Source: Synechococcus sp. GreenBA-s
Lineage (GTDB): Bacteria > Cyanobacteriota > Cyanobacteriia > PCC-6307 > Cyanobiaceae
Assembly: GCF_024345855.1 (NCBI RefSeq)
Contig: NZ_JAGQBX010000005.1
Span: 1-64,000, forward strand
Length of the DNA stretch: 64,000 bases
Direction of reading: 5' to 3'
Below the pieces are notes generated by a model, which worked only from the letters and a program-made list of their open reading frames with translations, had not been told where the DNA came from and ran no database searches. Numbering within the stretch: position 1 is the stretch's first letter; the number at the start of each line of letters is the position of its first letter. Positions 34,777 through 47,948 of the stretch are shown one piece after another. A program made the translations under genes and the position numbers.

Positions 34777-36132
34777 ATGTCCAGCCCCGTCCCTGCGGCC
34801 GCCGGCTCCGGCGGCAACCGCGGCCCCGGCAACAGCAACAGCCCCGGCAGCAGCCCTGCCCCCGGCTCCCTTGCCGTGATCGGCGCCGGTGCGGCGGGCT
34901 GCGCCTGCGTCGCGGCGCTGCGGCGCCAGGGCTGGGCGGGGCCGATCTCCCTCTGGGACAGCGGCCGGGGGCCGGGGGGGCGCACCGCCACCCGCCGCTC
35001 CCGCAGCGACCCCGGGCTGCGCATCGACCACGGCGCGCCCCTGTTCAACCTCACGGCCAGCCCGCCGCCCACGCTGCTGGAGCCGCTGCTGGCCGGCGGC
35101 TGGATCGAGCCCTGCACCGACCCCATCGCCCAGCTCGACGGCCAGGGGCAGCTGCTTCCCGGCGGCAGCGCCCCCTACGGCCTCGGCAGCCTCTACCGGG
35201 GCCAGGGGGGCATGGAGCAGCTCTGCCGCGGCCTGCTGGAACAGGCCGGCGCCGGCGTGGAGACCCACTTCGCTCAGCTGGTGCGCCATCTGGAGATCAC
35301 GCCGCAGCGGCGCTGGCGCCTGCTGGGCCCGGATCGCCAGAGCCTGGCGGAGGTGGACTGGCTGGTGCTGAGCGGCACCCTGCTGGCCCACCCCCGCAGC
35401 CGGCTGCTGCTCGACTGGCCGGAGGTGCCCCTGGCCGCCGCCGCCGCCCAGCTGCAGGCCCCCCAGCTGCAGCACGTGCTCGCCGTGCTGGCCTCGATCC
35501 AGTCGGAGGCGCGCAGCAACCTGCTGCTGCTGGTGCCCGCCGCCGCCGCCGCCCCCTGGCGCAAGCTGCCGTTCCGGCTGCTGGAGTTCTCGAATGCGGC
35601 CCAGCTGCGCTGGAACCTGTCGCGGCTGTCGGTGCAGCCCCTGGCCGATGGGCGCTGCGCCGTGGTGGCCCACTCCAGCGCCACCTTCGCCTCCGAACAC
35701 CTGAGCGTGTACGGCTCGCGCTCCTCGATCGCCAGCCAGCTGGGGGTGACGCCGCGGCCCGAGCAGGAGCAGGCCGTGATCGAGGCCCTCACCGCCGCCC
35801 TGCGGGACGCCCTGGGCCAGGCCCTGGGCCGCTGGTTTTCCGCCGCGGCCCTGCGCCGCTCCCTGGCGGGCGAGCGCCAGCTGATGCGCTGGGGCGCCGC
35901 CTTCCCCCGGGCCCCGGGCCTGCCGCTGGAGCTGGCCCTCTGCCCCGCCAGCCGGGTGGGCTTCTGTGGCGACTACGTGGCCGGCCCGGGCTTCGGGCGC
36001 GTGGAGGGGGCCCTGCGCAGCGCCGAGGCCCTCGCGGGCCGGCTGCTGGTCGCCGCCGGTGGGGAGTCGGCCGGTGCCGCCGTCAACAACCGTTGCGACT
36101 CCAGACGCGGACCGACGCCCTTGCTTGGCTGA
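34777..36132 (+). CDS. FAD-dependent oxidoreductase, renalase-like
   Basis: This 451-aa protein opens with an unstructured Gly/Ser/Pro stretch (~1-30), then the Rossmann motif LAVIGAGAAGCACVAALRRQG, with ISLWDSGRGPGGRTATRR and IDHGAPLFNL. It ends with a FAD-proximal motif, RVGFCGDYVAGPGFGRVEGALRSAEALAGRLL. This is the pattern of renalase-type or small amine-oxidase-like flavoproteins of cyanobacteria. No substrate can be inferred. It lies 268 bp after the c-di-GMP gene and 22 bp before the acetyltransferase. Confidence 0.85.
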   Translation: MSSPVPAAAGSGGNRGPGNSNSPGSSPAPGSLAVIGAGAAGCACVAALRRQGWAGPISLWDSGRGPGGRTATRRSRSDPGLRIDHGAPLFNLTASPPPTLLEPLLAGGWIEPCTDPIAQLDGQGQLLPGGSAPYGLGSLYRGQGGMEQLCRGLLEQAGAGVETHFAQLVRHLEITPQRRWRLLGPDRQSLAEVDWLVLSGTLLAHPRSRLLLDWPEVPLAAAAAQLQAPQLQHVLAVLASIQSEARSNLLLLVPAAAAAPWRKLPFRLLEFSNAAQLRWNLSRLSVQPLADGRCAVVAHSSATFASEHLSVYGSRSSIASQLGVTPRPEQEQAVIEALTAALRDALGQALGRWFSAAALRRSLAGERQLMRWGAAFPRAPGLPLELALCPASRVGFCGDYVAGPGFGRVEGALRSAEALAGRLLVAAGGESAGAAVNNRCDSRRGPTPLLG

Positions 36133-36154
36133 GGCCAGCACGCGCGAGGGAGCG

Positions 36155-38988
36155 ATGGCGGCCGACGCAGCAGCGGCGCCCCTGCAGAGCGACCCCACCT
36201 ACGACATCCTGCGCGCTCCCAGCGCCAGCCGCTGTCGGCCCTGTTCCGGCCGCGCACGGTGGCGGTGATCGGCGCCACGGAGCGGCCCGGCAGCGTGGGC
36301 CGCACCTTGCTCTGGAACCTGATCAGCCATCCCTTCGGCGGCACCGTGTTTCCGGTGAACCCGAAACGCCACAGCGTGCTGGGCATCCGCGCCTACGCCG
36401 CCGTGGGGGAGATTCCCGAGCCGGTGGACCTGGCGGTGATCGCCACCCCCGCCGCCGGCGTGCCGGACCTGGTGAGCGCCTGTGCCGCCGCCGGCGTCAA
36501 GGCGGTGGTGGTGCTCTCGGCGGGCTTCCGCGAGGTGGGGCCAGGCGGGCTGGCCCTGGAGACGGAGCTGCGCGAGCGGCTGCGGCGCAGCCCGATGCGC
36601 CTGCTGGGGCCCAACTGCCTGGGGCTGATGAACCCGCGCCTGGGGCTGAATGCCACCTTCGCCGGCGCCATGGCCAAGCCGGGCCACGTGGGCTTCCTGA
36701 GCCAGTCGGGGGCGATCTGCACGGCGGTGCTCGACTGGAGCCAGCGCCAGAACGTGGGCTTCAGCGCCTTCGTGTCGATGGGCTCGATGCTCGATGTGGG
36801 CTGGGGCGACCTGATCACCGCCCTGGGCGATGACCCCGACACCCACAGCATCGTGATCTACATGGAGTCGATCGGCGATGCGCGGGCCTTCGTGTCGGCG
36901 GCGCGGGAGGTGGCACTCACCAAGCCGATCGTGGTGATCAAGGGGGGCCGCACCGCCGAGGCCGCCCAGGCCGCCGCCTCCCACACCGGCGCCCTCGCCG
37001 GCAGCGACGCGGTGCTGGAGGCGGCCTTCCGCCGCTGCGGCGTGCTGCGGGTGGATCGCCTCTCCGATCTGTTCGACCTGGCCGAGGTGCTGGCCAAGCA
37101 GCCGCACCGCCCCGCCGGCCCGCGGCTCACGATCGTGACCAACGCCGGCGGGCCAGGGGTGCTCGCCACCGACGCCCTGGTGATGACCGGCGGCGAGCTG
37201 GCGCGCCTGGCCCCCGAGACCCTGGCCCGCCTCAACGAGCGGCTGCCGCCCCAGTGGAGCCATGGCAACCCGATCGACATCCTCGGCGACGCCGATCCCC
37301 AGCGCTACGCCGACGCCATCGCCGCCGTGCTCGACGATCCCAACAGCGACGGCCTGCTGGTGGTGCTCACCCCCCAGGCGATGACGGACCCCACCGCCAC
37401 GGCCCAGCGGCTGCGCCAGCTGGCGGCCACCAGCCAGAAGCCCCTGGTGGCCAGCTGGATGGGCGGCGACGAGGTGGCCGCCGGAGAGGCGATCCTCAAC
37501 GGCACCGGCATCGCCACCAACCGCTACCCCGACGCCGCCGCGCGCCTGTTCAACGCCCTCTGGCGCTACAGCTACAACCTGCGGGGCATCTACGAGACAC
37601 CGGAGCTGCTGCCGGAGGCGGAATCCGGTGCGCCCGGATCCGGCGGGCCCGGCGAGCATCCGCAGGTGCGCCGGATCCTGAGCGAGGCCCAGGCCCAGGG
37701 CCGCCGGCTGCTCAGCGAGATCGAGGCCAAGCAGATCCTCGCGGCCTACGCCATCCCGGTGGTGGAGACGCACCTGGCCACCACGGCCGAGCAGGCGGTG
37801 GCCGCCGCCGCCGCCATCGGCTACCCGGTGGTGGTGAAGCTGCACAGCACCAGCATCAGCCACAAGAGCGAGGTGGAGGGGGTGCAGCTCAACCTGCAGG
37901 GCCCCGCCGAGGTGGAGCAGGCCTTCCGCACCATGGAGCAGCGCCTCGGCGAGCGCCTCGGCACGGCGGCCTTCAGGGGCGTGACGGTGCAGCGGATGCT
38001 GCGGCTGCAGGGGGCGATCGAGCTGATCGTGGGCAGCAGCATCGATCCCGAGTTCGGGCCGGTGATCCTGTTCGGCACCGGCGGCACCCTGGTGGAGGTC
38101 TACCGCGACAGCGCCGTGGCCCTGCCGCCCCTCAACACCACCCTGGCCCGGCGGCTGATGGAGCAGACCAAGGTGTACGGCGCCCTGCAGGGGGCGCGGG
38201 GCCGGCCGGCAGCAAACCTGGCGGAGCTGGAGAAGCTGCTGGTGCGGGTGAGCCAGCTGGTGCTGGAGCAGCCCCTGATCCGCGAACTCGACATCAACCC
38301 CCTGCTCGTCACCTGGAGCGTCGGGGAGCACGACGGTGGGGACGTCGACGGCCAGCCGAGCACGACCCAACTGGTGGCCCTCGATGCCCGCATCGTGCTG
38401 GCCGACGCCGCCGGCGACAGCTGCGGGCTGCCCAGGCCGGCGGTGCGGCCCTACCCCAGCCAATACGTGAAGGCCTGGCGGCTGCACGACGGCACGGCGG
38501 TGACGATCCGGCCGATCCGGCCCGAGGACGAACCGCTCCTGGTGGCCTTCCACCGCACCCTCTCGGAGGAGAGCGTCTACACCCGCTACTTCCACATGAT
38601 GTCGCTGAGCAGCCGCATCACCCACGAGCGGCTGGTGCGCATCTGCTTCACCGACTACGACCGCGAGATGGCCCTGGTGGTGGACCGGCGCGATCCCGGG
38701 TCGGGCCTGCACACGGTGCTGGCCGTGGGGCGGCTCAGCCGCAGCCATGCCAGCGCCAGCGCCGAGTTCTCGCTGCTGGTGAGCGATCCCTACCAGCACC
38801 AGGGCCTCGGCACCGAGCTGCTAGGCCAGCTGCTGCGCATCGGCCGCGACGAGGGCCTGGCGGAGGTGACCGCCGAGATCCTGCACGAGAACGGCGCCAT
38901 GCAGCGGGTCTGCCAGAAGCTGGGCTTCAGCCTGACCTCCACGCCGGACGTGGTGGAGGCCCGCATCAGCCTGCTGGAGCCGGCCTAG
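36155..38988 (+). CDS. Protein acetyltransferase, NDP-forming acyl-CoA synthetase-like fused to GNAT, with apparent N-terminal frameshift
   Basis: The main frame (GTG 36259 to TAG 38988) contains a CoA-binding domain ([37 protein letters not shown]), a ligase-CoA domain, an ATP-grasp domain (~residues 440-700) and a C-terminal GNAT domain ([32 protein letters not shown]). This is the Pat-type architecture that acetylates acetyl-CoA synthetase and other proteins. The homologous start DPTYDILR lies in another frame beginning ATG 36155. The two frames would join if one C were added near 36223. It may be a real mutation or a sequence error; a GTG 36259 start would lose ~35 residues. Confidence 0.85.
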
Positions 38989-39965
38989 GTGCCGGGCTCC
39001 AGGGGCTCGCGCCGCTCCACCGGCTCCAGCAGGGCCGCCACGTGGGCCGCCGCCGAGCGGGCCAGGCCGGCCAGGTCGTAGCCGCCCTCCAGCACCGACA
39101 CCAGCCGGCCACCGGCATGGCGCTCGGCGATGCCGCGCACCAGCCGGGTCAGCTCCCCAAAGTCGACATCCAGCAGCAGGAAGTCGCCCAGGGGATCGCC
39201 GAGGGCCCCATCGAAGCCGGCGGACACCAGCACCAGCTCGGGCCGGAAGGCCTCGGCCGCCGGCAGCAGCTGCTGCCGCAGGGCCCCGAGCACCGCCGCG
39301 CGGCCGGAGCCCGGCGGCAGGGGGCAGTTGATCGTGAACCCCTCGCCGGCGCCGCCGCCCCGCTGGCTCGCCGCCCCCGTGCCCGGATAGAGGGGCCACT
39401 GGTGCACGCTGAAATACAGCACGCTGGGATCGTCCCAGAAGATCGCCTGGGTGCCGTTGCCGTGGTGCACGTCCCAGTCGACGATCAGCACGCGGCCGAC
39501 GCCCAGGGCCGCCTGGGCGTGGCGGGCGGCGATGGCCACGTTGTTGAACAGGCAGAAGCCCATGCCCCGCTCCGGCTCGGCGTGGTGGCCGGGCGGCCGC
39601 ACCGCCGCGAAGGCATTGGCCACCTCACCCGCCTGCACCGCCTCCACGGCCGCCAGCAGGCCGCCGGCCGCCAGCCGGGCCACCTCCTCGGAGTGGTCGC
39701 CCAGGGGCGTGTCGCCGGTGGAGAGCTGCTCACGGCCGTAGGCGATGTCGCGCTGCACGGTCTGCAGGTAGCGGCGGCTGTGGCAGCGCAGCAGCTCGGC
39801 ATCGGTGGCGGGCCGGGGCGCAATCGCCCGGCAGCGCTGGCGCAGGCCGGCTGTCTCCAGGCCCTGGATCAGGGCCTCGAGCCGCTGGGGCGATTCGGGG
39901 TGGCCCGCGCCGGTGTCGTGCAGCCCGAAGACCGGATCGAACACCAGACCGGTGCACTGCCCCAT
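38985..39965 (-). CDS. Histone-deacetylase-family protein (AcuC-like)
   Basis: This 326-aa protein has the arginase/deacetylase fold: [59 protein letters not shown] (the active-site His pair), [20 protein letters not shown] (zinc ligands) and [14 protein letters not shown]. It would remove acetyl groups from lysines or polyamines. It converges on the acetyltransferase gene; the two stops share the four bases CTAG (38985-38988). Writer and eraser side by side recall the acuABC arrangement. Confidence 0.93.
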   Translation of the reverse strand: MGQCTGLVFDPVFGLHDTGAGHPESPQRLEALIQGLETAGLRQRCRAIAPRPATDAELLRCHSRRYLQTVQRDIAYGREQLSTGDTPLGDHSEEVARLAAGGLLAAVEAVQAGEVANAFAAVRPPGHHAEPERGMGFCLFNNVAIAARHAQAALGVGRVLIVDWDVHHGNGTQAIFWDDPSVLYFSVHQWPLYPGTGAASQRGGGAGEGFTINCPLPPGSGRAAVLGALRQQLLPAAEAFRPELVLVSAGFDGALGDPLGDFLLLDVDFGELTRLVRGIAERHAGGRLVSVLEGGYDLAGLARSAAAHVAALLEPVERREPLEPGT

Positions 39966-39975
39966 GGACCGCGGC

Positions 39976-40242
39976 TCAGGCCGCCAGCTCGCTGGTCTGG
40001 AGGGAATTCAGATAGCGCTTGCGCTGGCCCGAGGCCCAGGGTTCATCGGGGCCCACCAGGGCGGGGGCGGCGTGGAGCCCGCGGGCGGCACCGGCACGCC
40101 ATTCGCTGGAGCTCGGGATGGAGGCTGAAGCCGTAGACGAAGAAGCGCTAGACGAAGAAATCGTGGAGGCCGAAGAAGTGGAGGCGGGTAGGGACGTGGA
40201 CGCGAGAGGGCCGCTCTGCGGCGCTGCTGAAAACTGAGCCAT
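39976..40242 (-). CDS. Small Ser/Ala-rich hypothetical protein, 88 aa
   Basis: Residues 1-48 are Ser/Thr/Ala/Pro-rich and surely disordered. The C-terminal 40 residues ([20 protein letters not shown] region) look more conserved. No family is recognised. It sits 10 bases upstream of the deacetylase on the same strand and might be co-expressed with it. Codon use is similar to neighbours. It could be spurious. Confidence 0.45.
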   Translation of the reverse strand: MAQFSAAPQSGPLASTSLPASTSSASTISSSSASSSTASASIPSSSEWRAGAARGLHAAPALVGPDEPWASGQRKRYLNSLQTSELAA

Positions 40243-40398
40243 GCCAGGACCCTAGGGCGATTTCCCGGAAATTCCGTATCGGCCCACACGCTGTCGCAGT
40301 CGGCGGGAACACCGACCGGCGCAGACCCGCCACCTCGTGACGGCCATAGCGGGGGCCTCCAGGTCCTGCCTACGGTGAAGCTGCCCCCCGAGGCCTGG

Positions 40399-45045
<4,647 letters not shown>

Positions 45046-45307
45046 CCTAAGCTGGGGCTTGGCAACAGGCTCCATCCCCCGGAGGCCTTGGCCCACCTGC
45101 TCCCGCGGTCCCACCGCGTGGCCACCTCAAGCTGCGCACCCCTGAGGTCTGGGTTCGCATCGTTCCGCGCCGGAGCAGCCCCACGATCAGCACGCCGCCC
45201 CAGCTCCACCGGCCCTTGGCCCGGCCCAGCCCCATCCGGCTGTCCCCGCCACCAGGACCCTGCCAGGCCCCACGGCCTGCCGACTGCGAACCCCTCGATC
45301 GAAACCC

Positions 45308-45559
45308 ATGAGCGAACAGCCTTCCCTGACGATCGGTGAACTCGAGTCGAAGTACTACCTCTACAGGCGGGCGATGAAGATGCTGGTGCAGGAGGGCCGT
45401 GGCGCCAGCACGATCCAGCGCACCCTCTGCTGGAGCCGCCTGGCGACCCTGCACCACTGCCTGCCCCGGCGCTACAAGTCGCCGGACCACATCCTCAACC
45501 AGGTGCGACGCGAGGTGGAGGAGGAGCAGGCCTCGGCCCTGCTGGTGGCCGAGGGCTGA
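45308..45559 (+). CDS. Small conserved hypothetical protein, 83 aa
   Basis: The protein begins MSEQPSLTIGELESKYYLYRRAMKMLVQEG and continues CWSRLATLHHCLPRRYKSPDHIL, with an acidic C-terminal helix VRREVEEEQASALL. It looks like an ordered helical protein with no membrane segment and no known domain. The start ATG at 45308 follows a 262-bp gap in which I see nothing definite. I expect it to be a cyanobacterial conserved protein of unknown function. Confidence 0.65.
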   Translation: MSEQPSLTIGELESKYYLYRRAMKMLVQEGRGASTIQRTLCWSRLATLHHCLPRRYKSPDHILNQVRREVEEEQASALLVAEG

Positions 45560-45613
45560 AGCCCGACCCCCGGGGTCAGCCCAGCGGCGCGAGCTGGCCC
45601 CGGCACCCCGGCC

Positions 45614-45680
45614 GGGGACCACGACTCCGGGGACCACGACTCCGGGGACGACGACGCAGGGGACCACGACGCAGGGGACC
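45614..45680. repeat. 15-bp tandem repeat array
   Basis: Units are GGGGACCACGACTCC (45614-45628 and 45629-45643), GGGGACGACGACGCA (45644-45658), GGGGACCACGACGCA (45659-45673) and the start of a fifth. The array lies after the small gene and before the terminator of the RNA-binding protein gene. No coding role is evident. Confidence 0.75.
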
Positions 45681-45693
45681 ATGCACAACAAAA

Positions 45694-45718
45694 AACCGCC
45701 CCCGAACTGGGGACGGTT
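45694..45718 (-). terminator. Intrinsic terminator of the RNA-binding protein gene
   Basis: On the minus strand AACCGTCCCC pairs with GGGGGCGGTT around a 5-base loop and is followed by a run of T (AAAAAA on the plus strand at 45689-45695). It lies about 145 bases after the stop of the RRM gene. Confidence 0.85.
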
Positions 45719-45862
45719 GAGTGGGTCGCCGATCTGGATCGGACACCCACCAGTGAGCGAAAGAGAGGTCCATCCCTGGGGCCCGCGTGGAGCGGACCGG
45801 AGGGGATGGAGGAATTCAGACGCTCGGGGATCAGAAGCCGAGTGGGTCAGCAGCCCGGAGGC

Positions 45863-46225
45863 TCAGTAGCGGTTGCCGCCGCCACCACCGCCGTAGCCGC
45901 CACCGCCACCACCACCGCCGCCGTAACCACCGCCGCCGCCGCCGTAGCCGCCGCGACCGCCGCCGCCACCACCACCGCCGCCGGTGCGGGGCTCAGCCTT
46001 GTTGACACGGATGTTGCGGCCCATCCACTCCACGTCCTGGAGATCGCTGATCGCCTTGTCTTCATCGGCCGCGTTGGCCATGTCCACAAAGGCGAAACCG
46101 CGCTTGCGACCGGTGTCGCGGTCGAGGGGAAGGGTGCACTTGCTCACCTGGCCGTACTCGGTGAACAGGTGCTCGAGATCGGCCACTTCGGCGTCGAAGG
46201 ACAGATTCCCAACGTAAATTGTCAT
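45863..46225 (-). CDS. RNA-binding protein, RRM plus Gly-rich tail (Rbp type)
   Basis: This 120-aa protein has one RNA-recognition motif (residues 1-78) with RNP2 MTIYVGNL and RNP1 RGFAFVDM, followed by a Gly/Tyr/Arg-rich tail of GGGGG and GGYGGG repeats. Cyanobacterial Rbp proteins of this form are often cold-induced and bind mRNA or localise photosystem transcripts. The 5' side (46226-46371) is AT-rich, as in regulated 5' leaders. A terminator lies downstream. Confidence 0.95.
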   Translation of the reverse strand: MTIYVGNLSFDAEVADLEHLFTEYGQVSKCTLPLDRDTGRKRGFAFVDMANAADEDKAISDLQDVEWMGRNIRVNKAEPRTGGGGGGGGGRGGYGGGGGGYGGGGGGGGGYGGGGGGNRY

Positions 46226-46371
46226 GAACTAGAAAACTATGAACCGACTCGTCGACAGCCCTAAAGAAAGTTGCGAGCTTGCTGGAGAGAAATCTTTGAA
46301 TCGGCTTTCAAACTAGCACGGGGCAAGGCGCCTCGTGGTTCATCGGCCGGGGCGACCGGGCCCCCACAGCC

Positions 46372-46617
46372 TCAATCGAGCTTGACCACATCCACCGGCC
46401 CCTGGCCGAGCCGGTTGAGTTCCTCGGCGGCCCGCAGGGCGGCCTCATGGGTGTGGAAGCGGTGGGCGGCCAGGGCATCGGCCACATCCTCGAGGTGCTG
46501 GTCCTCCCCGGCGATGGCCACGAAGGTGCCCCCCTCCAGACGCGTGAGCACGTAGTGCTCCGCCTGGGTGCAGTCCATCGGGTGGGCGGGATCGATCTCG
46601 GGAGCCCAGAAGTGCAT
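46372..46617 (-). CDS. Small conserved hypothetical protein, 81 aa
   Basis: The sequence begins MHFWAPEIDPAHPMDCTQAEHYVL and has EGGTFVAIAGEDQHLEDVADAL and HRFHTHEAALRAAEELN. It looks like a small alpha/beta protein with three or four histidines. No named family is recognised. It sits upstream of the RRM gene on the same strand with 146 bp between them. The start ATG at 46617 is clean. Confidence 0.65.
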   Translation of the reverse strand: MHFWAPEIDPAHPMDCTQAEHYVLTRLEGGTFVAIAGEDQHLEDVADALAAHRFHTHEAALRAAEELNRLGQGPVDVVKLD

Positions 46618-46748
46618 CGCTGCAGTGCGTCTGCCTGTGCAGGCTAGGGACGATCGACTGGGATGCAGCGCTCCGGGTGGAGTGCAACACTCCCGCCCCG
46701 GCGGAAGCTCCTAGCGTGCGACACACGACGCTCGGGGTTGGCTCCTCC

Positions 46749-47936
46749 ATGGGACTGGTGGAGATCTCGCTGCTGGTGCGCTGGCTGCTGGGCTGGTTTC
46801 TCTGCCTGCGCATGCCGGTCCTGCCCGAGGCCTCCGGCGCCATGGATGTCGACCCCCTGGGGGAACAGCGCTTCGAGGCACAGCCCCTAGAGGCACAGCC
46901 ACTCGAGGCACAGCCACTCGAGGCAGGGCCCCTGGAGGGGCGGCACGCCGAGCTGCGGCCGTCGGTGCTGATCCCGGCCCGCAACGAGGAGGCCACCCTG
47001 CCCCACCTGCTGGCGGCCCTGGCCCGGCAGAGCCTGCGGCCCCTGGAGGCGATCGTGATCGACGACCACTCGAGCGACGCCACGGCCGCCGTGGCCAGCG
47101 GCGCCGGCGCGCGGGTGATCCAGGCCCCGCCACTGCCGGCCGGCTGGTGCGGCAAGACCTGGGCGCTACAGCAGGGCGTGCTCGCCAGCGGCGGCGAGTG
47201 CCTGGTGTTCCTCGATGCCGACACCGTGCCCGGGCCCCGCTTCCTGGAACACCTGCTGGCCGCCCGGCAGCGGCTGGGTGGCCTGGTGTCGGTGCAGCCG
47301 TTCCACCGCACGGAGAAGCCCTATGAGCAGCTCTCGCTGCTGTTCAACCTGGTGGGCCTGATGGCGGTGCCCCTGGGGCCCAACGTGGGCGTGGCCTTCG
47401 GGCCGGCGATGGCCACCAGCCGCGCCGACTACCAGCGCAGCGGCGGCCACGCGGCCGTGGCGGGGCAGGTGGTGGAGGACTGGTTCCTGGCCCACCGCTA
47501 CGAGCGGGCCGGCCTGCCGGTGAGCGCCTTCATCGGCCGGGGCCAGATCGAGTACCGCATGTACCCCGGTGGCCTGCGGGACATGGTGATCGGCTTCGGC
47601 AAGAACTTCGCCACCGCCGCCGCCGAGGTGCGCTGGCCCTGGCTGCTGGGGGTGCTGCTGTGGCTCTCGGGCCTGTTCTGGGCCGCCTGGTGCCTGCCGG
47701 CCGCCCTGCTGGGCTGGCCCCTGGTGGGCAATTCCGATCCCTGGCTGAATGCGGCGATCTACGGCGCCTTCGCCCTGCAGCTGGGGGTGCTGTCGCGGCG
47801 GGTGGGGGCCTTCGGCTGGATCAACCTGGTGTTCCCGGTCCCGGTGCTGTTCTTCCTGGGGGTGTTCGTGACGGCGATCCTCAATCTGGAGCGCGGCACG
47901 ATCGAGTGGAAGGGCCGCCGCATCCCCACCCGCTGA
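46749..47936 (+). CDS. Family-2 glycosyltransferase, membrane bound
   Basis: This 395-aa protein has one N-terminal hydrophobic segment, then a repeat linker (EAQPL x3), then the GT-A fold: PSVLIPARNEEATLPHLLAALARQ, VIDDHSSDAT, ECLVFLDADTVPGP (DxD) and VVEDWFLAHRYERAG (ED). Three or four C-terminal helices follow. The organisation resembles carotenoid or lipid glycosyltransferases (CrtQ-like). The donor and acceptor are unknown. The ATG at 46749 is chosen; the longer frame adds no conserved residues. Confidence 0.85.
   Translation: MGLVEISLLVRWLLGWFLCLRMPVLPEASGAMDVDPLGEQRFEAQPLEAQPLEAQPLEAGPLEGRHAELRPSVLIPARNEEATLPHLLAALARQSLRPLEAIVIDDHSSDATAAVASGAGARVIQAPPLPAGWCGKTWALQQGVLASGGECLVFLDADTVPGPRFLEHLLAARQRLGGLVSVQPFHRTEKPYEQLSLLFNLVGLMAVPLGPNVGVAFGPAMATSRADYQRSGGHAAVAGQVVEDWFLAHRYERAGLPVSAFIGRGQIEYRMYPGGLRDMVIGFGKNFATAAAEVRWPWLLGVLLWLSGLFWAAWCLPAALLGWPLVGNSDPWLNAAIYGAFALQLGVLSRRVGAFGWINLVFPVPVLFFLGVFVTAILNLERGTIEWKGRRIPTR
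46875..46934 (+). repeat. 15-bp in-frame tandem repeat in the glycosyltransferase gene
   Basis: GAGGCACAGCCCCTA, GAGGCACAGCCACTC (twice) and GAGGCAGGGCCCCTG follow one another, coding EAQPL EAQPL EAQPL EAGPL. Repeat number could vary between strains without breaking the frame. The segment links the membrane part to the catalytic domain. Confidence 0.85.
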
Positions 47937-47948
47937 CTCACGGGCGAG

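Noticed and set aside
45614-45680. CRISPR array
   Set aside because: The 15-bp units are directly tandem with no spacers, and there are no cas genes.
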